8,499 nucleotides of DNA from Lachnoclostridium sp. UBA1434 (GCA_002329645.1 DCTS01000112.1:452-8950); one strand, 5' to 3'. Positions 1 through 6,632 are shown, counted from the stretch's first letter. Numbers and translations: made by a program. Notes: generated by a model not told the origin, from the sequence alone.

Positions 1-43
1 TTATGAATACCAGTACAAGGATTAGTGCAATAAGCTTCTTCAC
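1..43 (-). CDS. 5' end of a secreted or membrane protein gene (partial)
   Basis: Only the first 14 codons are inside the window. They begin with GTG and read M-K-K-L-I-A-L-I-L-V-L-V-F-I: two lysines followed by an unbroken hydrophobic run, which is the start of a signal peptide or a first membrane segment. A strong ribosome binding site (GGAGGA, complement of 51-56) lies seven bases before the GTG, and a candidate promoter lies at 119-147. No function can be given because the mature protein is outside the window. It follows the DUF5688 gene on the same strand after a 186-base gap, so it probably has its own promoter. Confidence 0.65.
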   Translation of the reverse strand, partial: MKKLIALILVLVFI

Positions 44-118
44 AATAAATTCCTCCTATTCCCCCATACCTTGTAATACAACTCTCAGTTTGAGATTATA
101 TTAATCATTATTATGCTA

Positions 119-147
119 GTTATACCATATATTGTCATTTTTTACAA
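119..147 (-). promoter_or_regulatory. candidate sigma-A promoter for the gene at the left edge
   Basis: Read on the minus strand, TTGTAA (142-147) and TATAAC (119-124) are separated by exactly 17 bases. The boxes match the consensus in 4 of 6 and 5 of 6 positions. Transcription would start near 112 and leave a leader of about 70 bases before the GTG at 43. A second TATAAT at 95-100 has no good -35 partner. The leader contains a short 5-bp inverted repeat (TCTCA/TGAGA), too weak to name as a structure. Confidence 0.4.
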
Positions 148-210
148 GTATATTTAGTTTTTCGTGAATAAATGATGGAATCTGCTTTTTTACCTACGGA
201 TACTAACCTT

Positions 211-227
211 GCTTTATGCTATAAAGC
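211..227. repeat. small perfect hairpin just after the DUF5688 stop codon
   Basis: GCTTTAT and ATAAAGC form a perfect 7-bp stem with a 3-base loop, starting three bases beyond the TAG of the DUF5688 gene. No T-run follows on the minus strand, so it does not fit an intrinsic terminator. It could still protect the 3' end of the message. The rest of 44-229 holds only the candidate promoter described separately. Confidence 0.4.
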
Positions 228-229
228 TT

Positions 230-1189
230 CTATATGATTGATATGCTTTTATCCTTCCGTGAGTAAAGGTAGACATTATCAGACAGCACTTCCTCATCAG
301 CAAGCTGCGTGTTATTAATCTCCCGAACCATCGCTGCAAGGTCGCATGCTCTGATATTCCATTTTACCGGGATAAGCAATGCCTCATGTATGCTGCTTGG
401 CAGGATATATAAGTCGGAGCCTATCCTGTCACTGAAGCTGGCCAGTATGCCTTCATACAGTATGCATGTGGCTCCGTTAATGCCCTGCTGATTGGTAAGA
501 ACATACATTGAAGCCTGCTCTTTCATATCCTTATTAATTGGAATATTGCATATATCCTGCGGATAATCATGTGAGTCTGCATCATCCTGTATCTGGCAAC
601 AGCCGAATAATACCTCTCCCATGGTTTTTATAGATGCAGGAAACAGGCTGCTTGTATTAGTCCCGGCCAATTCCTTAAGATAATCCGCTTCAATACCCCA
701 TTGCTCCATATGACTGTTAGTTATGCGGATTGATTTTATTCCTTCTATGTCACTTTTAACAAGGCAGTGAAAGGTGACTGCAAGATCCAGCCAGCGTATA
801 TGAGGAATATCATGAAGAAGTTTCATGTTTTTCTCAAAGTTAACCAGCCTGAAAAATATTTGTGACTTCATTGCTTCAAGCGTAAAAGTAAGACTCTTGC
901 TTTCAGGCGGTACCGGCCAGCTTTCATACAGGCTTATTATACGGTCGGAGATTTCTTCAATCTGAGTTCCTTCCAGATAAGCTTCGTAGTAGGGCAATAA
1001 ATATATATTGGGTGCTGAGCTTGTACCCTCCTTTAATATTATCAAGCTGTCCAGCTCCAGTGAATTATTCTTGACCACCCTAAAGACCCTGACTTCGTAC
1101 TCCCCTCCCGTTCTTTCTTCTACATAATCCTTAATTACACTTACAAATGAAGCATAATCAAGCATCCTTTCCTCCACATATTGATGCAT
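230..1189 (-). CDS. DUF5688 family protein, function unknown
   Basis: The 319-residue product fits the DUF5688 pattern as I know it from Lachnospiraceae and related clostridia. The N-terminal part has VVKNNSLELDSLII (about 38-51), then NIYLLPYYEAYLEG (61-74) and an amphipathic stretch up to residue 88. The middle has RLVNFEKN and an IPH-IRWLDLA segment (114-137). The C-terminal part has DRIGSDLYILPSSIHEALL (about 254-272), the most family-like block. There is no signal peptide, membrane segment or recognisable catalytic motif, so it is probably cytoplasmic. The start is supported by GAAGGAGG five bases before the ATG; a second Met at residue 9 has no such site. It stands alone, 275 bases from the gene upstream. 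In some genomes these proteins occur as several paralogues; no biochemical role is known to me, and the assignment rests on remembered motifs. Confidence 0.8.
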   Translation of the reverse strand: MHQYVEERMLDYASFVSVIKDYVEERTGGEYEVRVFRVVKNNSLELDSLIILKEGTSSAPNIYLLPYYEAYLEGTQIEEISDRIISLYESWPVPPESKSLTFTLEAMKSQIFFRLVNFEKNMKLLHDIPHIRWLDLAVTFHCLVKSDIEGIKSIRITNSHMEQWGIEADYLKELAGTNTSSLFPASIKTMGEVLFGCCQIQDDADSHDYPQDICNIPINKDMKEQASMYVLTNQQGINGATCILYEGILASFSDRIGSDLYILPSSIHEALLIPVKWNIRACDLAAMVREINNTQLADEEVLSDNVYLYSRKDKSISII

Positions 1190-1400
1190 GCTTTCCTCCT
1201 TCTTTAAACATAAAATAATCGTCTGGTGTGATATAAAGATATAACTATTTGATGTACGCTTTATTTGTGCTGATTATTAAAGTGAAGTGATTAACGACTT
1301 ACTGTACAATTCCTGCGCAGTTAATAGAATTAGATAATAAGAAAAGCGGGTAAATAATTAATAAATAGATTAAAGGAATTTATGAAAAACTGATAAAATA

Positions 1401-1429
1401 ATTGTAACAGCCTATTAATTAAAAATCAA
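1401..1429 (-). promoter_or_regulatory. candidate promoter for the DUF5688 gene
   Basis: On the minus strand TTGATT (1424-1429) and TACAAT (1401-1406) are separated by 17 bases, matching the consensus in 4 and 5 of 6 positions. It would leave a leader of about 205 bases before the ATG at 1189. I found no better pair closer to the gene and no riboswitch that I recognise in the leader. The remaining 1190-1464 spacer is simply AT-rich. No convincing terminator follows the YhhN gene, so read-through from it is possible. Confidence 0.35.
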
Positions 1430-1464
1430 GAATTATATGCCATAATTTTACATAAAAATATCTT

Positions 1465-2220
1465 TTATTTTTGTTCCTTTTTACCTGCAGGATGTATACT
1501 TAGGGATATAAGGACCTGGGACGGAGCATAAAAAAGCCACATTAATATAGATGCTATAGAATACAGCAGACTGTAACCATTCCATGCAACAGGTATGAAA
1601 TCAGACAGGTTGAATATGCCTACATTGATATCACACAGCAGGAAGAGGAAGAAGCCCGCAGCCAAAGCTATGGCCTGCCTGTTACCCTTAAGCAGCAGCG
1701 CAAGTCTTGCAGAACGTACGACATTAAAGACCAGACTGATAAAATATAATGCTACAATAATTGTCAGGATGTCGATACCTACACCTGCAATAAGCAAGAA
1801 TGCATAAAGCACTGCAGCAATTAATGCCTGCAATAAAAGCCTTAGGCTAAACCTGTCTATCAGGCTTGGCTCAGTCCTTGCTCCGTACATGGACGAGAGA
1901 CTGCTAAGGCGAATACCGTGAAGCTGCTGTGCGGTTAAAAAAGTGAGCATTCCATACTTGTACATATTGGCATCCATGAATAATATTATGAAATCAGATA
2001 TCAGGGTGAACAGCAAGGCCAGTCTGAGTATGAGATAATCTCTTTTACTGCTTCCGGTTTGAGGCAGCATTACATATAAGAAACACAGTAAAATTACAAT
2101 AAATTTAACCGTGATAGAAAAGCCGGCGTTTTCGCCGGCCAAATCTACTATTAGAAACATTGCATACAGGCTTATCTGAAGCATCAGATAAACACCAATC
2201 AACAGCTTGAATTTCTTCAT
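1465..2220 (-). CDS. YhhN/TMEM86-type membrane protein, probable lysoplasmalogenase
   Basis: This 251-residue polytopic membrane protein has about eight hydrophobic segments (roughly 4-24, 36-53, 65-82, 88-101, 126-146, 149-168, 184-199 and 215-233). It shows the YhhN layout: a lysine before the second helix (K39), R66 followed by LALLFTLISDFIILF with D76, a G-x4-F-x2-AQ segment (90-98), a late ALAAGFFLFLLCD segment with D197, and a C-terminal YAPSQVLISLS (231-241), where YhhN proteins have a similar P-x-Q-x-LI-x-LS end. The two membrane aspartates are the residues I recall as catalytic candidates in this family. Characterised members (mammalian TMEM86B, bacterial YhhN-type enzymes) hydrolyse the vinyl ether bond of lysoplasmalogen. 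Plasmalogens occur in many anaerobic clostridia, so the substrate is plausible. The ribosome binding site AAGGAA overlaps the stop codon of the GGDEF-EAL gene, only 12 bases away, which indicates translation from the same message. Family assignment is by motif pattern; a generic membrane protein remains possible. Confidence 0.6.
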   Translation of the reverse strand: MKKFKLLIGVYLMLQISLYAMFLIVDLAGENAGFSITVKFIVILLCFLYVMLPQTGSSKRDYLILRLALLFTLISDFIILFMDANMYKYGMLTFLTAQQLHGIRLSSLSSMYGARTEPSLIDRFSLRLLLQALIAAVLYAFLLIAGVGIDILTIIVALYFISLVFNVVRSARLALLLKGNRQAIALAAGFFLFLLCDINVGIFNLSDFIPVAWNGYSLLYSIASILMWLFYAPSQVLISLSIHPAGKKEQK

Positions 2221-2232
2221 AGTTTCAATTCC

Positions 2233-3777
2233 TTATATAATATCATTGTTCCTTAAGAACTGCTCAGCCATATCCCTTGGAACCGGCTTGCTGTATAAAT
2301 AGCCCTGTGCCTTGTCGCAGTTGGCATACTGTAAAAACTGCTCCTGGTCGCTTCGCTCAACGCCCTCGGCAATTACATTTAACTCAAGGTTTCTGGCCAG
2401 GGTTATGATGGTTTGTATGATCTTCTGGTCGTTCTTATCCTCCATAACAGTGTCCAGGAAGCTCTTGTCAATCTTTAAGTTGCTGACAGGAAGCCTCTTT
2501 AAGTAGTTCATGGAGGAGTAGCCGGTCCCGAAATCATCCAGTGAGAAATTAACCCCGATCTTCTTAAGCTCCTTGATGGTAGATATGGTATAATCCAGAT
2601 CTTCCAGCGCTACGGTTTCGGTAATCTCCAGCTCCAGACGGCTTGGATTGATTCCTGTATTTTCTATGGTATCCATAACGAGCTTGACAAAATCCTTATC
2701 CTTAAACTGTCTTGCAGATAAATTGACTGCCATGTTTATATTGTCATAACCATTATCCGACCATTGCTTCAACTGCCTGCAGGCAGTAGTAAGCACCCAT
2801 TTTCCTATACTCACTATAAGGCCGGATTCTTCAGCAAGATATATAAACTCATCCGGACTCATCATACCCTTGGTTGGATGGTCCCAGCGAATAAGGGCTT
2901 CAAAGCCTACGACCTTCCTTGTTTCAAGGTTCATCTGGGCCTGGTAAAACAGGATGAACTCTTCATTTTCGATAGCCCTTCTCAACTCGGACTGGATTTC
3001 GATCCTCTCGGTCAGCTTCTTGTTAAAGGTATGATCAAAGTAGGCATAAGTATTCTTCCCGTTAGCCTTAGCCATATACATTGCAGAATCTACGTTTTTA
3101 ATAAGAGCCTGTGAGGTTTTTCCGTCCTTGGGGGCAAATGCCACACCTATACTTACCGACACGAAATATTCCTTGGTTGCCAGGGTAAACGGGAAAGAGA
3201 AGACATTCCTTATCCGTTTGATTTTATCCTCATATGAGGCGGTGTCCTTCAGGTTTTGTGTAAGTATAATAAACTCATCCCCGCCAATTCTGGCAAGATA
3301 ATCATTCTCATCCAATGCCTGCTTTAGACGATAGGTTACGTCTATAAGCATTTCATCTCCGTAGGAATGCCCCAGTGTGTCATTGATATTCTTGAAATTA
3401 TCTATATCAATATCCATTATTCCGATTATCTCATCGGTCCGCAAGGTCAGCATAATATTATCAAGCATTTCTGAAAATGCGGTTCTGTTTGGCAGCTCGG
3501 TCAAATAGTCCGTATAAGCCAGCTTTTTCATGCTTTCACGATTCTTATTCAGTTCTTCGTATTTTGCTGACAGTTCATTAAGGGAAGTACGTGAATGCTC
3601 ATATGCGGTTTCCATATTCCGGTACTTGTCCAACAGCTCTTTCTTATCCTGTTCGGCAATTTCCTGTCTGCGCTTTATCATATGCATTCTAACATACAGC
3701 AGTATCAGCAATGCGAGAAATATAACCGCTCCCGCAACAGCCAGGACTATACCAAAAAGATCGACCTTTACTACCAT
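2233..3777 (-). CDS. membrane-anchored GGDEF-EAL protein (c-di-GMP synthesis and hydrolysis)
   Basis: The 514-residue protein has one N-terminal membrane segment (about 6-30), a charged probable coiled-coil linker (about 35-85), a GGDEF domain and a C-terminal EAL domain. It lacks a recognisable PAS, CHASE, Cache or other sensory domain. The cyclase motif GGDEF is intact (165-169). The upstream inhibitory RxxD site is replaced by DxxD (156-159), so product inhibition at that site is unlikely. The phosphodiesterase domain keeps the usual active-site residues: EALIR (293-297), N352 in NLSARQF, E384 in LEITE, the Asp pair of DDFGTG (414-415), K435, E471 in AEGVE and Q491. Both activities are therefore possible; which dominates cannot be read from sequence. 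I place the start at ATG 3777 because GGAGG lies five bases before it. An ATG at 3789 adds four residues but has no such site. It lies 42 bases after nfnB with no terminator between. Confidence 0.95.
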   Translation of the reverse strand: MVVKVDLFGIVLAVAGAVIFLALLILLYVRMHMIKRRQEIAEQDKKELLDKYRNMETAYEHSRTSLNELSAKYEELNKNRESMKKLAYTDYLTELPNRTAFSEMLDNIMLTLRTDEIIGIMDIDIDNFKNINDTLGHSYGDEMLIDVTYRLKQALDENDYLARIGGDEFIILTQNLKDTASYEDKIKRIRNVFSFPFTLATKEYFVSVSIGVAFAPKDGKTSQALIKNVDSAMYMAKANGKNTYAYFDHTFNKKLTERIEIQSELRRAIENEEFILFYQAQMNLETRKVVGFEALIRWDHPTKGMMSPDEFIYLAEESGLIVSIGKWVLTTACRQLKQWSDNGYDNINMAVNLSARQFKDKDFVKLVMDTIENTGINPSRLELEITETVALEDLDYTISTIKELKKIGVNFSLDDFGTGYSSMNYLKRLPVSNLKIDKSFLDTVMEDKNDQKIIQTIITLARNLELNVIAEGVERSDQEQFLQYANCDKAQGYLYSKPVPRDMAEQFLRNNDII

Positions 3778-3780
3778 AAG

Positions 3781-3787
3781 CCCCTCC
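3781..3787 (-). promoter_or_regulatory. ribosome binding site that decides the GGDEF-EAL start
   Basis: GGAGGGG on the minus strand lies three bases before the ATG at 3777 (five from its GGAGG core). It also forms codons 2-4 of the longer reading starting at 3789, whose own upstream sequence is only an A-rich stretch. The shorter start is preferred. Confidence 0.6.
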
Positions 3788-3819
3788 ATTTTCTTTTGTG
3801 TGCCCGGTATACATGTTCT

Positions 3820-5208
3820 TTAGCATTTTGCCTTAAGATATGCATCTATACCCTTAGCTGCGGCTTTTCCGGCTCCCATTGCAAGTATTACCGTAGCAGA
3901 GCCTGTAACTGCATCTCCCCCGGCAAATACTCCGTCCCTTGATGTCATGCCTGTTTCCTCATCTATTATTATACATCTATGCTTATTTATATCAAGACCT
4001 TCAGTAGTTGACGGAATGAGCGGATTCGGACTGGTTCCTAATGACATTATAACAGTATCTACCTCAATTGTGAACTCCGAACCTGCTTTTTCTACCGGCC
4101 TTCTTCTACCTGATTCATCCGGCTCTCCCAGCTCCATCTCGATGCAGCGCATACCGCTTACCCAACCCTTGTCATCTACAAGAATTTCTATAGGGTTGGT
4201 CAGGAGCATAAACTTTACTCCTTCTTCCTTGGCATGATGTACCTCTTCAACCCTGGCAGGCAGCTCCGCTTCACTTCTGCGGTACACTAAGGTTACATCA
4301 GCGCCAAGACGCAGGGCGGTTCTTGCCGCATCCATTGCAACGTTGCCGCCGCCTACAACAGCAACCTTTCTGCCGGCGATAATTGGGGTGTCATAATTTG
4401 CATCAAATGCTTTCATAAGATTGTTGCGGGTAAGATATTCATTTGCCGAGAAAACACCGTTGGCGTTCTCTCCCGGTATACCCATAAACTTGGGCAACCC
4501 GGCACCCGAACCGATGAATATCGCTTCAAAGCCTTCCTCTTCCATCAGCTCGTCTATTGTTACCGATTTGCCGACAATAACATTTGTTTCTATCTTTACA
4601 CCCAAAGCCTTGACATTGTCTATCTCGGGCTTTACTACCCCTTCCTTGGGCAGCCTGAATTCAGGAATGCCGTATACCAGAACTCCGCCCGGTTCATGCA
4701 GGGCTTCAAAGATTGTAACATCATAACCCATCTTGGCAAGCTCACCGGCGCAGGTTACTCCTGCAGGGCCCGAACCGATTACTGCAACCTTCCTGCCGTT
4801 ATGTACAGCAGGCATCTCCGGCTTAATGCCTTGCTCCCTTGCCCAATCCGCAGTAAAACGTTCCAGCTTCCCGATAGACACAGGATCACCCTTGATGCCC
4901 CGAATGCATCTTTCCTCGCACTGTGTCTCCTGGGGGCATACCCTGCCGCAGACTGCAGGAAGAGCCGTATATTTGCTTAAAACATTAAATGAGGATTCTA
5001 TATCACCCTCTGTAATATGCTTAATAAAACCAGGTATATCTATTGATACGGGACACCCTGTCACACATTTAGGATTCTTGCACTGTATGCAGCGTGATGC
5101 CTCCGCCATTGCTTCATCCATGCCATATCCCAGACAAACCTCGTCAAAATTATGTACACGTTCCGTCGGATCCTGTTCCCTCACAGGCACCTTGCGTAAT
5201 ACATCCAT
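3820..5208 (-). CDS. nfnB: NfnB-like large subunit of NADH-dependent ferredoxin:NADP+ oxidoreductase (GltD-like)
   Basis: The 462-residue product is a GltD-type iron-sulfur flavoprotein. Eight N-terminal cysteines (C40, C43, C48, C52 and C87, C91, C97, C101) match the ligand pattern for two [4Fe-4S] clusters. GSGPAG (145-150) begins the FAD-binding Rossmann fold, GGGNVA (286-291) begins the NADPH-binding fold, and GVFAGGDAVTG (426-436) is the usual C-terminal FAD-contacting motif. Automatic annotation often names such proteins glutamate synthase small subunit (gltA/gltD). No glutamate synthase large subunit lies next to it, whereas an NfnA-type partner lies directly upstream, 24 bases away. 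That pairing is diagnostic for NfnAB, first described in Clostridium kluyveri. NfnAB couples reduction of NADP+ by NADH to reduction of NADP+ by reduced ferredoxin, and is reversible. NfnB carries the bifurcating FAD in the known structure. The start has AAGGAGG nine bases upstream. The archaeal-type SudAB or FNOR role is the main alternative. Confidence 0.92.
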   Translation of the reverse strand: MDVLRKVPVREQDPTERVHNFDEVCLGYGMDEAMAEASRCIQCKNPKCVTGCPVSIDIPGFIKHITEGDIESSFNVLSKYTALPAVCGRVCPQETQCEERCIRGIKGDPVSIGKLERFTADWAREQGIKPEMPAVHNGRKVAVIGSGPAGVTCAGELAKMGYDVTIFEALHEPGGVLVYGIPEFRLPKEGVVKPEIDNVKALGVKIETNVIVGKSVTIDELMEEEGFEAIFIGSGAGLPKFMGIPGENANGVFSANEYLTRNNLMKAFDANYDTPIIAGRKVAVVGGGNVAMDAARTALRLGADVTLVYRRSEAELPARVEEVHHAKEEGVKFMLLTNPIEILVDDKGWVSGMRCIEMELGEPDESGRRRPVEKAGSEFTIEVDTVIMSLGTSPNPLIPSTTEGLDINKHRCIIIDEETGMTSRDGVFAGGDAVTGSATVILAMGAGKAAAKGIDAYLKAKC

Positions 5209-5232
5209 TTATTTAAGCCTCCTTAAGTTCCT

Positions 5233-6141
5233 TTATGCTTTCTCTTCATGACATTCACAGCCTGCATGATGATGGGTATCCCCTTCTATCTCGCGGAGCT
5301 TCTTTTTGCCTTCCTCCGATTTATACATCGAAAGCCGCTTCATAGCTTCGTCAAAATCCACCTCATGTCCGTCAAACTCAGGACCATCCACGCATGCGAA
5401 CTTAACCTTACCGCCTATTGTAAGCCTGCATGCCCCGCACATTCCGGTACCGTCCACCATAACCGGATTCATGCTGACAATAGTCTTAATTCCCAACTCC
5501 CTGGTCAGAATACATACAAACTTCATCATTATCATGGGACCTATGGCAATTACAAGATCATAAGATTTTCCCTGATTAAGAACGAGCTCCTTAATGCAAT
5601 CATTTACATTGCCCTTAAGACCGTAGGAACCGTCGTCGGTTGCTATGTATACGTTTGCCGCATACCTTCTCATCTCATCCTCAAGGATAATGAGACCTTT
5701 GTTCCTGGCGCCAATTATGCAGTCCACATCTATGCCCTGCTCCTTCATCCACTTAACCTGGGGATACACAGGAGCTGCGCCTACTCCGCCGGCTACAAAT
5801 AACACCTTTTTTGCTTTCAGCTCCTCAGCCGGAGTATCTATCAGTTCAGATTTATGACCAAGCGGACCCGTAAAGTCCCGGAAAGCATCTCCTTCTTCCA
5901 GTTGCGCCATCATCTTTGTTGAAGATCCTATTGCCTGAAAAACGATTGTCACCGTTTGAGCTTCCCTGTCATAATCACAAATTGTAAGAGGAACCCTCTC
6001 TCCTCTCTCATCCAGCTTTACAATTACAAATTGGCCCGGGTAACAGGATTTTGCCACCCTTGGAGCTTTTACATCCATCAGATAAATATTATCCGCCAGA
6101 AGCTGTTTTCTTGTAATAGTATATAAATAGCCTTCATTCAT
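5233..6141 (-). CDS. nfnA: NfnA-like small subunit of NADH-dependent ferredoxin:NADP+ oxidoreductase
   Basis: The 302-residue product belongs to the ferredoxin-NADP reductase / PyrK-like family. The flavin-binding RVPLTICDYD (49-58) is followed by the pyridine-nucleotide motif VAGGVGAAPVYP (116-127). The [2Fe-2S] region reads D230-x4-C235-x2-C238-x11-C250. An Asp plus three Cys is the unusual ligand set I recall from the Thermotoga maritima NfnAB structure, and it separates NfnA from PyrK, which uses four cysteines. The protein takes electrons from NADH and passes them by its FAD and [2Fe-2S] cluster to NfnB, encoded next. Position and partner exclude a dihydroorotate dehydrogenase subunit. 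The last 14 residues form an unusual tail with three consecutive histidines (290-292) and then C295, C297 and H298. The start is supported by AGAGG seven bases upstream, a modest site. A promoter at 6217-6245 probably drives this gene and those behind it. Confidence 0.92.
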   Translation of the reverse strand: MNEGYLYTITRKQLLADNIYLMDVKAPRVAKSCYPGQFVIVKLDERGERVPLTICDYDREAQTVTIVFQAIGSSTKMMAQLEEGDAFRDFTGPLGHKSELIDTPAEELKAKKVLFVAGGVGAAPVYPQVKWMKEQGIDVDCIIGARNKGLIILEDEMRRYAANVYIATDDGSYGLKGNVNDCIKELVLNQGKSYDLVIAIGPMIMMKFVCILTRELGIKTIVSMNPVMVDGTGMCGACRLTIGGKVKFACVDGPEFDGHEVDFDEAMKRLSMYKSEEGKKKLREIEGDTHHHAGCECHEEKA

Positions 6142-6216
6142 GTAAATGCCTCTTTCCCTGGTACAGTATATTTATTTAACATAATTATACGGTATGTATT
6201 GAGAAAAATCCAGAGT

Positions 6217-6245
6217 ATTTTATCCATACCCCTGTTGTATGACAA
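6217..6245 (-). promoter_or_regulatory. probable sigma-A promoter of the nfnAB gene run
   Basis: On the minus strand TTGTCA (6240-6245) and TAAAAT (6217-6222) are spaced by exactly 17 bases, each matching the consensus in 5 of 6 positions. The transcript would start near 6210 and carry a leader of about 70 bases before nfnA. A perfect TATAAT further down (6184-6189) has only a poor -35 partner. The remainder of the 6142-6434 spacer holds the inverted repeats listed separately and no gene that I can support. Confidence 0.55.
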
Positions 6246-6319
6246 TATGACATAATATGTGCAATGATTACAGTAAACATGACCAGTGTATTATTATTAA
6301 ACATTATATTTTAAAATGC

Positions 6320-6376
6320 ATAATACTGCAATGGATTATTTATTAGAAAAACATAAAATAATCACTGCAGTATTAT
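6320..6376. repeat. imperfect AT-rich long hairpin between the 54-aa gene and nfnA
   Basis: The arms ATAATACTGCA (6320-6330) and TGCAGTATTAT (6366-6376) pair perfectly over 11 bp. After a small internal loop (ATG against AC), GATTATTT (6334-6341) pairs with AAATAATC (6356-6363) over 8 bp, leaving a 14-base loop. It lies about 60 bases after the stop of the 54-aa gene and upstream of the nfnA promoter. It could therefore act as a weak transcription end for the CYTH/54-aa unit, although only four T's follow it on the minus strand. A remnant of a small mobile element is the other possibility. Confidence 0.5.
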
Positions 6377-6384
6377 TTGATACC

Positions 6385-6398
6385 TGAATAATTATTCA
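6385..6398. repeat. 14-bp perfect palindrome
   Basis: TGAATAATTATTCA reads the same on both strands. It resembles the half-sites of Fur-family boxes in base composition but lacks the central odd base of the usual 7-1-7 layout. It lies about 140 bases upstream of the nfnA -35 box, which is far for an operator. Chance is a fair explanation in such AT-rich DNA. Confidence 0.3.
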
Positions 6399-6434
6399 TA
6401 AGTTATAGGCCGCAATATGAAAATAGAATTGTTC

Positions 6435-6599
6435 TTATTTTGGTTCATGTATCCTGCCCGCTTTTCTGTTGCCCGTCTTTGCCTTCCCCTGTATTTCCGG
6501 AACAGGCTCCACATTATTATGGGGAATATTCATCTTCTGCCGTCCTTCCGTTCCATGAGGCTGTCTTGGATCAGGCCTCCTCATTCCTGCTTTAGCCAT
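6435..6599 (-). CDS. small basic proline-rich conserved protein (54 aa), function unknown
   Basis: The product is 54 residues and begins MAKAGMRRPDP, followed by PHGTEG (14-19), NIPHNNVEPVPEIQGKAK (24-41) and a basic tail. It has 12 Lys/Arg against 5 Asp/Glu, 7 prolines, and no Cys, Trp, Tyr, Phe or Leu. It is thus almost certainly disordered on its own and may bind nucleic acid, ribosomes or a partner protein. I recall small clostridial proteins with very similar MAKAGMRRPDP...PHGTE...PVPEIQGKAK blocks, which argues for a real conserved gene, but know no function. The start is decided by AGGAGG seven bases before the ATG at 6599; a longer reading from 6632 has no such site. It lies 74 bases after the CYTH gene on the same strand and may share its message. 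Confidence 0.75.
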   Translation of the reverse strand: MAKAGMRRPDPRQPHGTEGRQKMNIPHNNVEPVPEIQGKAKTGNRKAGRIHEPK

Positions 6600-6606
6600 A
6601 TTTATA

Positions 6607-6612
6607 CCTCCT
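6607..6612 (-). promoter_or_regulatory. ribosome binding site of the 54-aa gene
   Basis: A perfect AGGAGG on the minus strand ends seven bases before the ATG at 6599. This is the strongest evidence that the short reading frame is translated and that translation starts there. Confidence 0.75.
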
Positions 6613-6632
6613 GCAAACATCATAAAGCTCAA

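Noticed and set aside
211..227. Terminator of the DUF5688 gene
   Set aside because: The 7-bp stem is perfect but has a 3-base loop and no T-run after it on the minus strand, so only a hairpin is claimed.
1190..1464. c-di-GMP or other riboswitch before the DUF5688 gene
   Set aside because: I found no conserved core of a known riboswitch class by eye; only AT-rich sequence and one promoter candidate.
3595..3942. Plus-strand open frame bridging the GGDEF-EAL and nfnB genes
   Set aside because: It covers the opposite strand of two certain genes and their short gap, with no family signature.
3820..5208. Glutamate synthase small subunit (gltD) as the role of the GltD-like gene
   Set aside because: No large glutamate synthase subunit is present nearby and an NfnA partner lies directly upstream; NfnB fits better.
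4733..5251. 172-codon plus-strand open frame
   Set aside because: It lies wholly opposite nfnB, whose protein motifs are unmistakable, and has no recognisable protein features.
5248..5802. 184-codon plus-strand open frame
   Set aside because: It lies opposite nfnA and is explained by the codon use of that gene; no ribosome binding site or family signature was seen.
5233..6141. PyrK subunit of dihydroorotate dehydrogenase
   Set aside because: The cluster region has Asp plus three Cys rather than four Cys, and no pyrimidine gene is adjacent.
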